64,000 bases of DNA from Apilactobacillus zhangqiuensis (lineage in GTDB: Bacteria > Bacillota > Bacilli > Lactobacillales > Lactobacillaceae). The stretch lies in assembly GCF_019656215.1 (NCBI RefSeq), contig NZ_BPLK01000001.1:204822-268821 (forward strand). Reading direction: 5' to 3'. Numbering within the stretch: position 1 is the first letter of the stretch; each line of letters opens with the position of its first letter. The notes below the pieces were generated by a model. It ran no database searches. It saw nothing but the letters and a program-made list of their open reading frames with translations, and was not told the DNA's origin. Shown here one piece after another: positions 52,553 through 62,225 of the stretch. The position numbers were made by a program, and so were the translations under genes.

Positions 52553-53344
52553 ATGATTGATTTACATTGTCACATGTTGCCATCTGTAGATGATGGGGCA
52601 AAGACTATTAGTATGGCTTTGGATATGGCAAGAGAGGCTGAGTCTGAAGGAATCAATAATATCCTACTAACTCCCCATCACATGGATGGCGAATATATAA
52701 ATCATAAAGAAGATATTGAAAAAGCAGTTCATAATCTCCAAATGACCTTTAACGACCAAAATCTTGATATCCAATTACGTCCGGGACAAGAGGTTCACAT
52801 TAATGGTGACTTGCTAAAAGCTATCAACGAAGATGATGTCTTATATGCGGATGGAATTAACAAGAAGTATATGATGCTTGAATTCCCACATAGTGGGGTT
52901 CCTGAATATGCTGAAGATATGATTTTTGAGCTAAAGGTCAAAGGAATTATTCCGATTATTGTTCATCCGGAAAGAAACCATGGAATTCAACAAAATCCAG
53001 ACATTTTATATGATTTGGTTAGTCAAGGATGCCTAACACAAATCACTGCCACTAGTTATGTTGGCGGATTTGGATCCACCATTCAAAAATTCACTGACAA
53101 GATAATCGATGCTGGATTAGGATTCATGTTTTCTTCTGATGCCCATAATTTGAGTGGTCGTCGCTTTAGAATGAAGGAAGCATTTGACCGTTTGGAAGAA
53201 CAGAAAGGTAAAGATTTTGCCTTGAGGTATGAGAGAAATGCCGAAAAGGTTTGGAACAGCGAAACAGTTGAAATTGGGAATATAGATAGAGTTAAAAAAG
53301 AAAACACAGCTTCAAAGTTTTTTAAGAAGCTTCTGGGGAAATAG
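52553..53344 (+). CDS. PHP-type tyrosine-protein phosphatase (CpsB/Wzb type)
   Basis: A 263-residue manganese-dependent phosphatase of the PHP fold that dephosphorylates the BY kinase. Metal-ligand motifs: IDLHCHMLPSVDDGAKTI at the start, TPHHMDG, IIVHPERNHGI and FSSDAHNLSGRRFRM. It lies 11 bases after the kinase gene in the EPS operon. The C-terminal 25 residues are basic. Confidence 0.94.
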   Translation: MIDLHCHMLPSVDDGAKTISMALDMAREAESEGINNILLTPHHMDGEYINHKEDIEKAVHNLQMTFNDQNLDIQLRPGQEVHINGDLLKAINEDDVLYADGINKKYMMLEFPHSGVPEYAEDMIFELKVKGIIPIIVHPERNHGIQQNPDILYDLVSQGCLTQITATSYVGGFGSTIQKFTDKIIDAGLGFMFSSDAHNLSGRRFRMKEAFDRLEEQKGKDFALRYERNAEKVWNSETVEIGNIDRVKKENTASKFFKKLLGK

Positions 53345-53364
53345 AGAAGGTAGGTTCAATAGAG

Positions 53365-53994
53365 ATGGAAAAGCATTCAAATATTTATAGTAATTTTTAC
53401 CTTACTGTTAAACGATTATTTGATATTGCTGCTAGTTTATTTGCGTTACTGATTACGTTACCACTGACATTGGTGGTATCACTTTGTATTTATCTAGACG
53501 ACAGAGGTCCCATTTTTTACACACAAAAGAGAATTGGAAAGAATGGAAAGCCATTTAAAATATTTAAATTCAGATCGATGTGTCAAAATGCGGATGAGAA
53601 GAAAAAAGAATTAACCGAACAAAATGAAGTTAACGGAGCCATGTTTAAGATGAGCAACGATCCTAGAGTAACTAGGGTAGGGTGCTTTATCAGACGCCAC
53701 AGTATCGATGAATTGCCACAACTAATAAATGTTTTACTTGGTAACATGACAATTGTTGGTCCTAGACCACCTTTGCCAGAAGAGGTCGCACAATACAGTA
53801 AATATGATATGGAACGTTTAAAGGTCAAACCGGGATGTACCGGGTTATGGCAGGTAAGCGGTCGTAATTCATTAGACTTTGATGAAATGGTAGAACTAGA
53901 CATCGATTACATTGAAAATGCAAGTCTATTGTTAGATATGAAGATTTGTTTTAAAACTATTTGGATTATGATTTATCCAAACGAAGCATATTAG
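53365..53994 (+). CDS. Undecaprenyl-phosphate sugar-1-phosphate transferase (priming enzyme)
   Basis: A 209-residue bacterial sugar transferase that loads the first sugar phosphate on the lipid carrier. It has one N-terminal membrane helix (residues 16-38), then the basic loop QKRIGKNGKPFKIFKFRSM, the catalytic RRHSIDELPQLINVL, GNMTIVGPRPPLPEE, and KPGCTGLWQVSGRNSLDFDE. It lacks the long N-terminal multi-helix domain of WbaP, which is usual for the short form in lactobacilli. The sugar (Gal or Glc) cannot be read from the sequence. Confidence 0.95.
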   Translation: MEKHSNIYSNFYLTVKRLFDIAASLFALLITLPLTLVVSLCIYLDDRGPIFYTQKRIGKNGKPFKIFKFRSMCQNADEKKKELTEQNEVNGAMFKMSNDPRVTRVGCFIRRHSIDELPQLINVLLGNMTIVGPRPPLPEEVAQYSKYDMERLKVKPGCTGLWQVSGRNSLDFDEMVELDIDYIENASLLLDMKICFKTIWIMIYPNEAY

Positions 53995-54009
53995 TAATAG
54001 GGAGATTTT

Positions 54010-55095
54010 ATGCCAAGAGAGAAAGAAAAACTTAAAATTATGTACGTTGTAGAATCACTCGGAGGAGGAGTGTTATCTTACCTACTACTTTTGTGCAATG
54101 AACTAGCTAAAAAAGGTAATGATATTACTTTGCTTTATGGAGTTAGACAACAAACTCCAGATAACTTGCGAGAATTATTTGATAATAGAGTTAACTTAAT
54201 AGAAGTAAAAAATTTCCAAAGATCTGTTAGTCCAAGTGCTGACTATCGAGCATATTGTGAAGTAAAACAGCAAATTATGGATGTTAAACCAGATATCGTT
54301 CACTTGAACTCGTCCAAAGCTGGTGCCATTGGAAGAATGATCAAACTATTTAATTTTCATAGTTTGAAGGATACACAATTCTTCTATACCCCACATGGAT
54401 ATTCATTTTTAATGGGTAACGAGTCACCGCTAAAAAGAAATATTTATTATGCCATAGAAGCACTATTGAGTAAGTTAAATACCACTACGATTGCCTGTGG
54501 TAGCGGTGAATATAAGTATGCCGAAAAAATCGATAAGAGTTCTAAATATGTAAATAATTGCGTTGATTTAGATTACATTGATTCGTTTATAAATGACAAA
54601 TCAAATACTTTAACGGACGTTTTCTATACAGTCGGAAGAATCAACGAACAAAAGAATCCAAAAATGTTTAATCAAATCGCTTTAAGACACCCCGAATGGC
54701 AATTTATTTGGATTGGCGATGGTCCGATGAGAGACGAACTATCAGCCAAAAACATTAAGATTACGGGATGGCTTACCAACCAAGAAGTAATGAGAAGCGT
54801 TCAGGAATATGCCAACTTTATTTTGACTTCTAAGTGGGAAGGACTACCAATCGTTCTATTGGAAGCAATGGCATTGAGAAAAAAATGCTTCGTGACAGAC
54901 GTTAGTGGTAATTCAGAGGTAATCAACGATACCAATGGATTTAAGTTTAATAACGTTGAAGAATTCGATCAGCAATACGCAAGCATCAAAAAGGATGAAA
55001 ACTTGTGTAAGGGTGTAATGGCACGTAAGGACGTTGAATGCCTATATTCAAAGGATTCCTTCGTACAAGGATACACTAGGATTTATGAGGGATAG
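54010..55095 (+). CDS. Glycosyltransferase family 4-like protein (EPS)
   Basis: A 361-residue GT-B fold enzyme. The N-terminal domain opens with the glycine-rich acceptor loop YVVESLGGGVLSYLLLLCNE, the C-terminal donor-binding domain has YTVGRINEQKNPKMFNQIA and FIWIGDGPM, and the donor site shows SKWEGLPIVLLEAMALRKK (the E-x7-E motif). It adds one sugar of the repeat unit on the cytosolic face. It is followed 16 bases later by a GT2 gene. Confidence 0.93.
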   Translation: MPREKEKLKIMYVVESLGGGVLSYLLLLCNELAKKGNDITLLYGVRQQTPDNLRELFDNRVNLIEVKNFQRSVSPSADYRAYCEVKQQIMDVKPDIVHLNSSKAGAIGRMIKLFNFHSLKDTQFFYTPHGYSFLMGNESPLKRNIYYAIEALLSKLNTTTIACGSGEYKYAEKIDKSSKYVNNCVDLDYIDSFINDKSNTLTDVFYTVGRINEQKNPKMFNQIALRHPEWQFIWIGDGPMRDELSAKNIKITGWLTNQEVMRSVQEYANFILTSKWEGLPIVLLEAMALRKKCFVTDVSGNSEVINDTNGFKFNNVEEFDQQYASIKKDENLCKGVMARKDVECLYSKDSFVQGYTRIYEG

Positions 55096-55111
55096 TTTTA
55101 AGGAGAACCAA

Positions 55112-55879
55112 ATGATTTCAGTAATTATGTCTACCTATAATCGCGGTAAGAAAATTAGTCGATCGGTTGAATCAATCTTGCAACAAACAGTCAGAGATAT
55201 AGAATTTATCATTTGCGATGATTGCTCAACCGATGATACTTACACTACATTACAAGAGATTGCCAAGTCAGATAGTCGCGTTAAGATAATTCGAAACGAA
55301 CAAAATATGGGACTACAAAAGTCTTTGAATAGATGCCTTAGCTTATGTAACGGTGATTATATCGCTAGAATGGACGATGATGATTTTTCATTGCCTGATA
55401 GATTTGAAACTCAATTGAAGTTTTTACAAGAAAACCTTGAATATAGTTTCGTGGGTTCAAATGCCGATGAAGTGTTTGATGACCATAGCCTAGTCACCGA
55501 TTTACCAAGTCATCCGGATCAATTCGACCTTATTAAGAGAAATCCCTACGTGCACCCTTCAATTATGATGAGATCAGACGTGATTAAAGCCGTGGGTGGA
55601 TACTCTGAAGCTATCAAGCATTTAAGGGTAGAAGATTATGAATTATGGATGCGCCTATATAAGAATGGATATAAGGGTGCCAACATCAAGAGACCGCTAG
55701 TGGAATACAGTAAGTCATTTACTAACACTAAATTTTTGGATCGTAAGAATACCATTAAATTGGTACATCAATATATTTCGGATTTTAACCTACCAATTTA
55801 CTACGAATATATTAATGTGCTAACAGCCGCCAAACTATTGGTACCAGCTAAATTAAAGAGATTAATAAGACTTATATAG
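55112..55879 (+). CDS. Glycosyltransferase family 2 protein (EPS)
   Basis: A 255-residue inverting GT-A enzyme. It has the start SVIMSTYNRGKKISRSVESI, FIICDDCSTDDT (nucleotide-binding Asp), ARMDDDDFSLPDRF (DxD metal site) and VEDYELWMRLYKNG (catalytic base region). I use ATG 55112, which has AAGGAG six bases upstream. Longer in-frame starts overlap the previous gene and have no RBS. Confidence 0.93.
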   Translation: MISVIMSTYNRGKKISRSVESILQQTVRDIEFIICDDCSTDDTYTTLQEIAKSDSRVKIIRNEQNMGLQKSLNRCLSLCNGDYIARMDDDDFSLPDRFETQLKFLQENLEYSFVGSNADEVFDDHSLVTDLPSHPDQFDLIKRNPYVHPSIMMRSDVIKAVGGYSEAIKHLRVEDYELWMRLYKNGYKGANIKRPLVEYSKSFTNTKFLDRKNTIKLVHQYISDFNLPIYYEYINVLTAAKLLVPAKLKRLIRLI

Positions 55880-55899
55880 TAAGAGGGATTTGATTAAAA

Positions 55900-56760
55900 A
55901 TGAGACAAGCAATTCTCGTTATGAATAACGGTGGATTTGATACCTTACAACAAACAATCAATCTACTGGATGATAAAGATATCGATTTTTATATTTACGC
56001 TAAAAACGACGGTAGCTTAACCGCCAAGAATTCAAAGCTGAACTTTGTGGGATGTAATAAGAAGGTTCATTCTCAGACCTTTGCGGAATTAGTAGAAGAA
56101 AAACTATTAATTAACCAAGCATTGAAGGGGGATTATGAATACTTCCATTTAATTTCATCCAATGATTTTCCATTGATGAACAAGCAATACTTCAAGGATT
56201 ATTTCGCAAGTAAGCCGGTCAAATTAGGATTTGTAGAATTTTCCGATTCACAAGATCATAACTCACAAGCTTTCTACTATCCTTTCAATAATTTTAACTA
56301 TCAAAGATTATGGTCAGCTTTCTTGTTCGTCAAAATATGTATGTTATTGAATCATATTTTCGGTGTGGAAAGAATTGCCAGTAAGGATGTTGTAAAGGGA
56401 TGCCCTTACTTCTCACTACCAAGAAAATATGTAACGCAATTAGATGAACAAAAGGTGGATAACTACCGTCACACTATTAATCCAAAAGACTTTTTTGCAC
56501 AAACTGCTTTGAAAGATCTAAAGACTGATAATCCTGAATATACAATTAACTCTAATCGCTTTAATTTGATGAAAGCTTACTCCGCTTCTGCTAGATATGC
56601 TAACTACCTAAGAAGAAAGAAGCTTAACTGGTTTGACGAAAAGGCATATCAATTTTCAGACGCTGACAAAGATGAACTAAAAGATGCTGTTAATTCGGAT
56701 TATGCATTTGCACACAATGTGTGTGATGCTAAAGATTTAACTTCATTGTTGAAAGATTAA
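55900..56760 (+). CDS. GT14-like (core-2/I-branching type) glycosyltransferase, EPS copy 1
   Basis: A 286-residue soluble enzyme. The YFHLISSNDFPLMNKQYFKD block is the bacterial form of the beta-1,6-GlcNAc (GT14) transferase signature, with an Asn-Asp pair in place of a classic DxD. A Cys-containing VKGCPYFSLPRKYV segment lies in the middle and SDYAFAHNVCD near the end. It shares its overall layout with the next gene. It may build a branch or the chain of the EPS repeat. Confidence 0.85.
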   Translation: MRQAILVMNNGGFDTLQQTINLLDDKDIDFYIYAKNDGSLTAKNSKLNFVGCNKKVHSQTFAELVEEKLLINQALKGDYEYFHLISSNDFPLMNKQYFKDYFASKPVKLGFVEFSDSQDHNSQAFYYPFNNFNYQRLWSAFLFVKICMLLNHIFGVERIASKDVVKGCPYFSLPRKYVTQLDEQKVDNYRHTINPKDFFAQTALKDLKTDNPEYTINSNRFNLMKAYSASARYANYLRRKKLNWFDEKAYQFSDADKDELKDAVNSDYAFAHNVCDAKDLTSLLKD

Positions 56761-56775
56761 GATTGGGAGGACACT

Positions 56776-57660
56776 ATGAAACATGCAGTTATGATTATGG
56801 GATATGGAGATGGCAAGATTGTTCAAAATACCATCGACGTACTAGATGATCCAGAAATTGATTTTTTTATTCATTGGGATAAGAAGTTTGATATTCCAGA
56901 ATTTAATAGCACTAACTCTCAAATCTATTTCACTAAAAATCGCCGTAAAGTATATTGGGGTACTGATACACAAACAATGGTAGAAAGAATGATGATTGAA
57001 GAAGTCTACAACACTCATCGTTACGATTATATCCACTTAATTTCATCAAACGATATGCCACTAATGACTCCAGACTACTTTAAGTCTTACTTCGAGAAGA
57101 AACCATATGCGATTGGTTTTCTAGATTACATCGACAGACAAATTTATAATCGTGCTAAGTACTACTATCCTATTAGATATATGAAGCTAAAGAGTGGGGT
57201 TAGATTCTACTTAATTATTAAGAACCTAGAATATCTAAACACGATACTGGGAATTAATAGATTGAAACACAAGACATTGGAAAAGGGATGCAACTGGTTC
57301 TCAATGAATATTAAATATGCTGAAAGAGTGCTTAACTTCAAGGACTTCAACATGTTTAAGAATACATTTACTGGTGATGAATTTTTTATCCAAACCATCT
57401 TGAGTGACTTGAAACCAAAGAATCTTACTGAAAAATACGATTACTACTCAGATGATTACAGAATGACTAGATCAAGTGCAATGGCAAGTCGTTACATTGA
57501 CTGGCTTAACGGTCACGGTAAGCCATACGTATTTACTGCCAACGACGTAGACCGTCTAAAGACGGTCGTTAATACAGATTATGCATTTGGTCGAAAAATC
57601 GATGATGAAGCAGTAATTACCGAAACCTTTAAAGACTACTTAGCTAATAAAGGAGAATAA
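56776..57660 (+). CDS. GT14-like (core-2/I-branching type) glycosyltransferase, EPS copy 2
   Basis: A 294-residue protein related to the preceding one. It has IDFFIHWDKKFDIPEF at the donor region, YIHLISSNDMPLMTPDYFKS, the matching EKGCNWFSMNIKYAERVL, GDEFFIQTILSDL (likely catalytic acid region) and NTDYAFGRKID near the end. RBS GGGAGGA lies upstream. It was probably a tandem duplication followed by divergence to make a second linkage. Confidence 0.87.
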   Translation: MKHAVMIMGYGDGKIVQNTIDVLDDPEIDFFIHWDKKFDIPEFNSTNSQIYFTKNRRKVYWGTDTQTMVERMMIEEVYNTHRYDYIHLISSNDMPLMTPDYFKSYFEKKPYAIGFLDYIDRQIYNRAKYYYPIRYMKLKSGVRFYLIIKNLEYLNTILGINRLKHKTLEKGCNWFSMNIKYAERVLNFKDFNMFKNTFTGDEFFIQTILSDLKPKNLTEKYDYYSDDYRMTRSSAMASRYIDWLNGHGKPYVFTANDVDRLKTVVNTDYAFGRKIDDEAVITETFKDYLANKGE

Positions 57661-57662
57661 AC

Positions 57663-58826
57663 GTGGATACGATAGACACAATAAAACAAAGATTATATCT
57701 TTTTTCGTATATAGTTTTAATGGCTACATCAATGCTATATATGTACAGTGAATTCAATAGTGTTGATCAACTTCCTGAACCGGGATATGTAAAAATAATT
57801 TGGTGGATGGGGATAGCCATCTTTATTGTTTTACAGGCCACTCTTTTATTGTTAAACATAAATAATCGACTAAAAATGAGTTGCTTAATCATTTTATCAG
57901 GATTGTTCTTACTTGATATGATTGGCTTTAAATCGATTAATTTACAAATTATTTGCTTGTCATTCTTAATCATGAATAGCGAATCAATTAGCTTCAAGAA
58001 GTTTATTAAAGTTGATTTCATAACAAGAATTGTTTGTATAGCCACGATTTTAATAATGTTTTTCGGTGGAATTTTTCCTAGTCAATATGATGTATACGTT
58101 CCAAGAGGGGATACCATCAGAAGTTCTTTAGGATTTAACCATCCGAACTCATTTGGTGGATACTGCTTATACATCTTGATTTCATTCTTACTTTTCTTCT
58201 ATAGTACAGGACGTTTAAAAAGATTAAACAAACTAATTAACCTATTTTGGTTCTTAGTAATGTTTATTGCGGGATTCTTTATCGAATTCGTTTACGCTGA
58301 TTCAAGAAGTTCACAGGTAGCTTTTATCATAATCGCTTTACTAATTATTCCACTAGTCTTTAATAAGAACATAAAATCGTTTAAACCGCTATTGGGTATC
58401 TTTACGCTTTTGATTGTAACTCTGACATCAATCATGATTGTCTTTTTCTATAATGAATTCAGTACATTTTTTGTGAAATTAAATGACTTAACTTCAAATC
58501 GTTTATTCTTACAGAACGAAGCATTTAGAATGTTTGGATTTAGTTTCTTTAACGTTAGTGATTTCGCACAAGGTAATCCTATTTGGGTGGATAACCAATA
58601 TGTTTATGATTTAATCTCGACCGGTATTATTGGATCTCTAATTTATACATATATATACGCAAAGTCATTTATTAATACGCATAAGGCTAATTGCTATATT
58701 TTGTATATTATTTTAATTGCGCTTATTTTTAAGGGTAGCTTTGAATCAACGCTAATTGATTACTATGCATTGCTACCAATTATCTGTTCATTCTTCATGG
58801 TAAATAAAATTAGCATGAAACAATAA
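57663..58826 (+). CDS. EPS repeat-unit polymerase (Wzy type)
   Basis: A 387-residue protein with about 10-11 membrane helices and a large external loop. The short phrase RSSLGFNHPNSFGGYCLYIL in that loop and VYADSRSSQVAFI are typical of Wzy/O-antigen-ligase-like polymerases, which join lipid-linked repeat units on the outer face. Start GTG 57663 is two bases after the preceding stop, with RBS AAAGGAG. Sequence conservation in this family is low, so the call rests on topology and operon position. Confidence 0.87.
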   Translation: MDTIDTIKQRLYLFSYIVLMATSMLYMYSEFNSVDQLPEPGYVKIIWWMGIAIFIVLQATLLLLNINNRLKMSCLIILSGLFLLDMIGFKSINLQIICLSFLIMNSESISFKKFIKVDFITRIVCIATILIMFFGGIFPSQYDVYVPRGDTIRSSLGFNHPNSFGGYCLYILISFLLFFYSTGRLKRLNKLINLFWFLVMFIAGFFIEFVYADSRSSQVAFIIIALLIIPLVFNKNIKSFKPLLGIFTLLIVTLTSIMIVFFYNEFSTFFVKLNDLTSNRLFLQNEAFRMFGFSFFNVSDFAQGNPIWVDNQYVYDLISTGIIGSLIYTYIYAKSFINTHKANCYILYIILIALIFKGSFESTLIDYYALLPIICSFFMVNKISMKQ

Positions 58827-58851
58827 TCGGGTATTATTTTTTCTTTGGGTA

Positions 58852-58862
58852 TATGTTATTAT
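58852..58862 (+). promoter_or_regulatory. Possible internal promoter before the MFS gene of the EPS cluster
   Basis: TGTTATTAT (58854-58862) is an extended -10 element 33 bases before the TTG start, in the only gap longer than 50 bases in the downstream half of the operon. Confidence 0.4.
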
Positions 58863-58894
58863 AGACAATTGCTTTAAACAGAGGAGGAATAATT

Positions 58895-60112
58895 TTGGAC
58901 GATAATAAACATTGGCGCAAGAATCTTTGGATATTACTATTTGGTACATTTCTAACCGGAATTGCATTTAGTGAAGTTATTCCATTTCAACCGCTATATA
59001 TTTCTGAATTAGGTAATTTTAGTAAGAGCCAACTTTCCCTACTTAGTGGGATTGTATATGCTTCATCTTTTATTGTCGTAATTTTTACATCGGCCATGTG
59101 GGGACGATTTGCGGATCGTCATGGACGAAAAAGAATGGTGTTGCAAACATCATTTGGTTCAGCTGTTACGCTATTCTTAATGGCATTTTGTACTAATGTA
59201 TGGGAACTTCTAATCCTAAAGTGTCTACAAGGATTTTTTGACGGAGTTATTCCTAACTCAATTGCATTAGTTGCAACTAGTACGCCTAAAAATAAAACGG
59301 GTTACGCATTAAGTTGGCTATCAACTGGATACACAAGTGGATTCTTAGTTGGACCTATTTTTGGTGGTTTATTAGTACGATTATTGAGTATTCGTGTTTC
59401 CTTTATGGTAACGGGTCTACTACTATTTTCGTTCTTTTTACTAACTTACTTATTCGTTGAAGAACACTTCAAGCCAGATCCAGCTAAGCTAAAAGAAAAG
59501 AAGGAATCGTTTGTTAAAATCATCAAACGTTTCCCAAATACACACTTTGTTGTGTGGATTTTAATTATCTCAATTGCGCTTCAAATTATGAATAATTCAA
59601 TCAATCCATTGATTACCTTATACGTTAAAGAGTTAATGAATAACTCCGGTAATGTATCTGTTGTTTCAGGGATTGTTGCAGCTATGCCAGGTATTGGGAT
59701 GGTACTTGTTTCTCCTTGGTTCGGAAGACTAGGGGACAGATACGGTACCAACAAGATCCTAACGCTTGGTTTCATCCTTGCAATTCTATTTATTTTCCCA
59801 CAAGGATTTGCACCAACTGTACTATTCTTTGGTGTATTTAGATTCTTGACTGGGGTTTCTAATGCCGCAATTTTTCCATCTGTACAAACATTGTTGGCAA
59901 AGGGAACACCATCAGAATCCACTGGGATGGCATTTAGTCTAAACCAAGGTGCGCAAGCTGTCGGTATTTGTATTGGTTCATTAATGGGAAGTATTATTTC
60001 ATCTATCTGGGATTACAATGTGGTCTTTTACGTTAGTGCCTTAGTCGTATTAATCACATTTATCCTAGTTAAGATTAAAGTTCCGGAATTGAGAGGTTCA
60101 AACGTAGAATAA
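58895..60112 (+). CDS. MFS multidrug-type transporter embedded in the EPS cluster
   Basis: A 405-residue, 12-helix drug:H+ antiporter-like MFS. Motif A is SAMWGRFADRHGRKRMVLQT, a helix-5 glycine motif is STGYTSGFLVGPIFGGLLV, and the second-half motif is FGRLGDRYGTNKILT. It is clearly related to the pump at 13212 (WRKNLWILLFGTFLTGIAFS). Start TTG 58895 has GAGGAG eight bases upstream. Such a pump is not part of a standard Wzy operon. It could export an EPS-related molecule or be a passenger gene with its own promoter. Confidence 0.88.
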   Translation: MDDNKHWRKNLWILLFGTFLTGIAFSEVIPFQPLYISELGNFSKSQLSLLSGIVYASSFIVVIFTSAMWGRFADRHGRKRMVLQTSFGSAVTLFLMAFCTNVWELLILKCLQGFFDGVIPNSIALVATSTPKNKTGYALSWLSTGYTSGFLVGPIFGGLLVRLLSIRVSFMVTGLLLFSFFLLTYLFVEEHFKPDPAKLKEKKESFVKIIKRFPNTHFVVWILIISIALQIMNNSINPLITLYVKELMNNSGNVSVVSGIVAAMPGIGMVLVSPWFGRLGDRYGTNKILTLGFILAILFIFPQGFAPTVLFFGVFRFLTGVSNAAIFPSVQTLLAKGTPSESTGMAFSLNQGAQAVGICIGSLMGSIISSIWDYNVVFYVSALVVLITFILVKIKVPELRGSNVE

Positions 60113-60149
60113 ATATTTTTTCATTAGGAATGTAGGTGTAAAAGGATAA

Positions 60150-61559
60150 ATGAACAAGGGATTCGTTAAAAATATAATTAATCTAATGATCAGTAACTTA
60201 ATATCGCTGATGATTAGTGTATTATCCTCATTTATTACGCCTCTTATCTTAGGCCATGATGGATATGGTTACTATAAAATATTCTCTCTATATACAACTT
60301 ACGTTCCATTGCTTCATATTGGATTTATTGATGGAATATTAATTCGTAACGCTGGTAAAAATTTAGAGGATATCTCGTTTAAGAAGTTTCGAACTTATAC
60401 GTTATTCTTGCTAGTATTTGAGTTGTTCTTAAGTATAGTCATGTCAATCTTTGCATGCTTAATCAACATTCCTCAAATTAATCGAGAAATCATTATTGCG
60501 ATTGCAATTTACTCATTCTTATTGAATGCGTTAACATATTTTCAATTCTTCTCTAAATGCATTATGCGTTTCAGTGAATTGGCATCAATCGCAAGACTTC
60601 AATCATTTATCAATCTATTCTTTTTACTATTAGCTTTGTACTTATATAAATTTACAGCATTCAATGTGAATGTTACTTACTACATGTTTTACATGAATTT
60701 TGCTGTCTTTATATTGCTTTGCTACTACGTAATCAGGTATAAAAAAATTATATTGGGTAAGCGTAGAACGATGGCCAGCCAGTTCAAAAATATCCGGGTA
60801 TTTTTCAGGGTTGGTTTCGCAATTATGATTTCATATCAAATCACGATGGTGATGGTTAACGCTGATAATCAATTTATCTCGATGTTTTTCAAGGTTAGCG
60901 AATATGGTAAGTATGCCTTTGCATATTCATTGGCAGCCTTACTATTAACAGTCTTTAATGCTGTATCTTCGGTAATGCTACCGTACATGAAAAAGGCGGG
61001 GAAGTCAGCGGTTGAGTCTAATCATGATTCAAACATGGCTATTATGAATACAATTGTGTTCTTAGTAATCATGTCATATTATCCAATTGCATGGATCGTT
61101 AATAACTTTATTAGTAGTTATAGCGAATCTGTTCGATACTTAAGTATCGTCTTTCCGGGAGTAGGGATTACTTGTATTGTGCAGTCATATATATTTAACG
61201 ATTACATCATGGCTAAGAAGATTAAGGATTTCTGCTATATTTCCTTAGCCAACTTGGTGCTTGATTTCGCTACCTACTATGTAGGATTTAGATTGACTCA
61301 TAGTACACTTAAAATTGCGTTATTATCAATTCCTTTGCTGATGATATGGTACTTAACACTGGAATGGTTTATGAATGCTGAATCAGGCGTTAAGTTCATT
61401 AAGAACTTTTATTACTTGATGATTATGGCATTCGCGTTTATCATCATTAGTCATATCAGAAATATCATTATGAGCATGATTCTCTATGTTGTTGTTTACG
61501 TAGCCATCACATTAGCGTTTTATTTTAAAACATTTAAAACTATTATCTTAAATTTATAA
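60150..61559 (+). CDS. Polysaccharide flippase (Wzx type)
   Basis: A 469-residue protein with 12-14 helices of the polysaccharide transporter/MOP superfamily, which flips the lipid-linked repeat unit outward. The start has LISVLSSFITPLILGHDGYG and YTTYVPLLHIGFIDGILIRN, the classic helix 1-2 pattern, and the middle has NADNQFISMFFKVSEYGKYA. RBS AAAGG precedes the ATG. It completes the EPS operon. A small gap with no gene follows before the terminator at 61707. Confidence 0.92.
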   Translation: MNKGFVKNIINLMISNLISLMISVLSSFITPLILGHDGYGYYKIFSLYTTYVPLLHIGFIDGILIRNAGKNLEDISFKKFRTYTLFLLVFELFLSIVMSIFACLINIPQINREIIIAIAIYSFLLNALTYFQFFSKCIMRFSELASIARLQSFINLFFLLLALYLYKFTAFNVNVTYYMFYMNFAVFILLCYYVIRYKKIILGKRRTMASQFKNIRVFFRVGFAIMISYQITMVMVNADNQFISMFFKVSEYGKYAFAYSLAALLLTVFNAVSSVMLPYMKKAGKSAVESNHDSNMAIMNTIVFLVIMSYYPIAWIVNNFISSYSESVRYLSIVFPGVGITCIVQSYIFNDYIMAKKIKDFCYISLANLVLDFATYYVGFRLTHSTLKIALLSIPLLMIWYLTLEWFMNAESGVKFIKNFYYLMIMAFAFIIISHIRNIIMSMILYVVVYVAITLAFYFKTFKTIILNL

Positions 61560-61706
61560 AGTAGCATTAAAAACTAATCTGAAAATAATCGATGTTTTTC
61601 AGGGAATTAATTAATGGATGTTATATTAGTTGATGAATAGGTAAGAGAAGATAGATTACTTTATTCCAGGGACTTTGTCCCACGTTTATTAATCCATAAT
61701 TAAAAA

Positions 61707-61735
61707 AGAGACCTCCTCGAGGTCTCTTTTTATTT
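61707..61735. terminator. Bidirectional terminator, EPS operon / anchored protein
   Basis: AAGAGACCT and AGGTCTCTT close a CCTCG loop with A5 and T5 flanks. A minor GGGAC/GTCCC hairpin lies 30 bases earlier. Confidence 0.88.
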
Positions 61736-62077
61736 AACGTCTACATCCGAAGATAGCACGTAGGTATTATCGTTAATCTTATAAAAATTTGTTTGTTCGT
61801 CTTGAACCAACTTGGTAGAAGTTAGCTTTGTTCCTTTTTTGTATGTATCCTTTTTTAAGGAATCAAGGCGAGGAAAACTGTATTGACTGGTTTGATCGTT
61901 TTTAACAACTAAATCGTATTTTCCATTATGTTTTTGTTTTGATACAGCAACAGTTTGGTTAACTGCTTTCAATGTTGAATCAACGTTACTATTTTTGGTA
62001 GCGATACTAATAGCAGCGATGATGGCAATGAATAACAAGATAATGACAATTACAATTTTTGAAAATGTACTTTTCAT
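61730..62077 (-). CDS. Small membrane-anchored extracytoplasmic protein (115 aa)
   Basis: One N-terminal helix (IVIVIILLFIAIIAAISI) and an external beta-rich region of 90 residues, with the phrase KGTKLTSTKLVQDEQTNFYK and ending NTYVLSSDVDVK, which resembles an SH3-like or DUF-type wall-binding domain. I use ATG 62077, nine bases from AAGGA. An ATG at 62086 almost touches it. The family is not recognised. Confidence 0.72.
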   Translation of the reverse strand: MKSTFSKIVIVIILLFIAIIAAISIATKNSNVDSTLKAVNQTVAVSKQKHNGKYDLVVKNDQTSQYSFPRLDSLKKDTYKKGTKLTSTKLVQDEQTNFYKINDNTYVLSSDVDVK

Positions 62078-62190
62078 TTTTTTCATTCCTTCTCATGTTT
62101 ACTTTGCTACTTCATAGTATACGAATTTCATTGATAGGACAACGAAAAAGTAGCTTGTTTATTTTATATTAAAAAATAATTATAAAAGTG

Positions 62191-62218
62191 TTGACTTTTT
62201 TAATTATGCTCTTATAAT
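62191..62218 (+). promoter_or_regulatory. Promoter of the third T-box leader
   Basis: TTGACT (62191-62196), 16 bases, TATAAT (62213-62218). Confidence 0.75.
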
Positions 62219-62225
62219 AAGGGTC

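Noticed and set aside
61614..61640. An eight-codon ORF MDVILVDE resembling the first residues of a response regulator
   Set aside because: No receiver-domain remnant follows, so the similarity is too short to mean anything.
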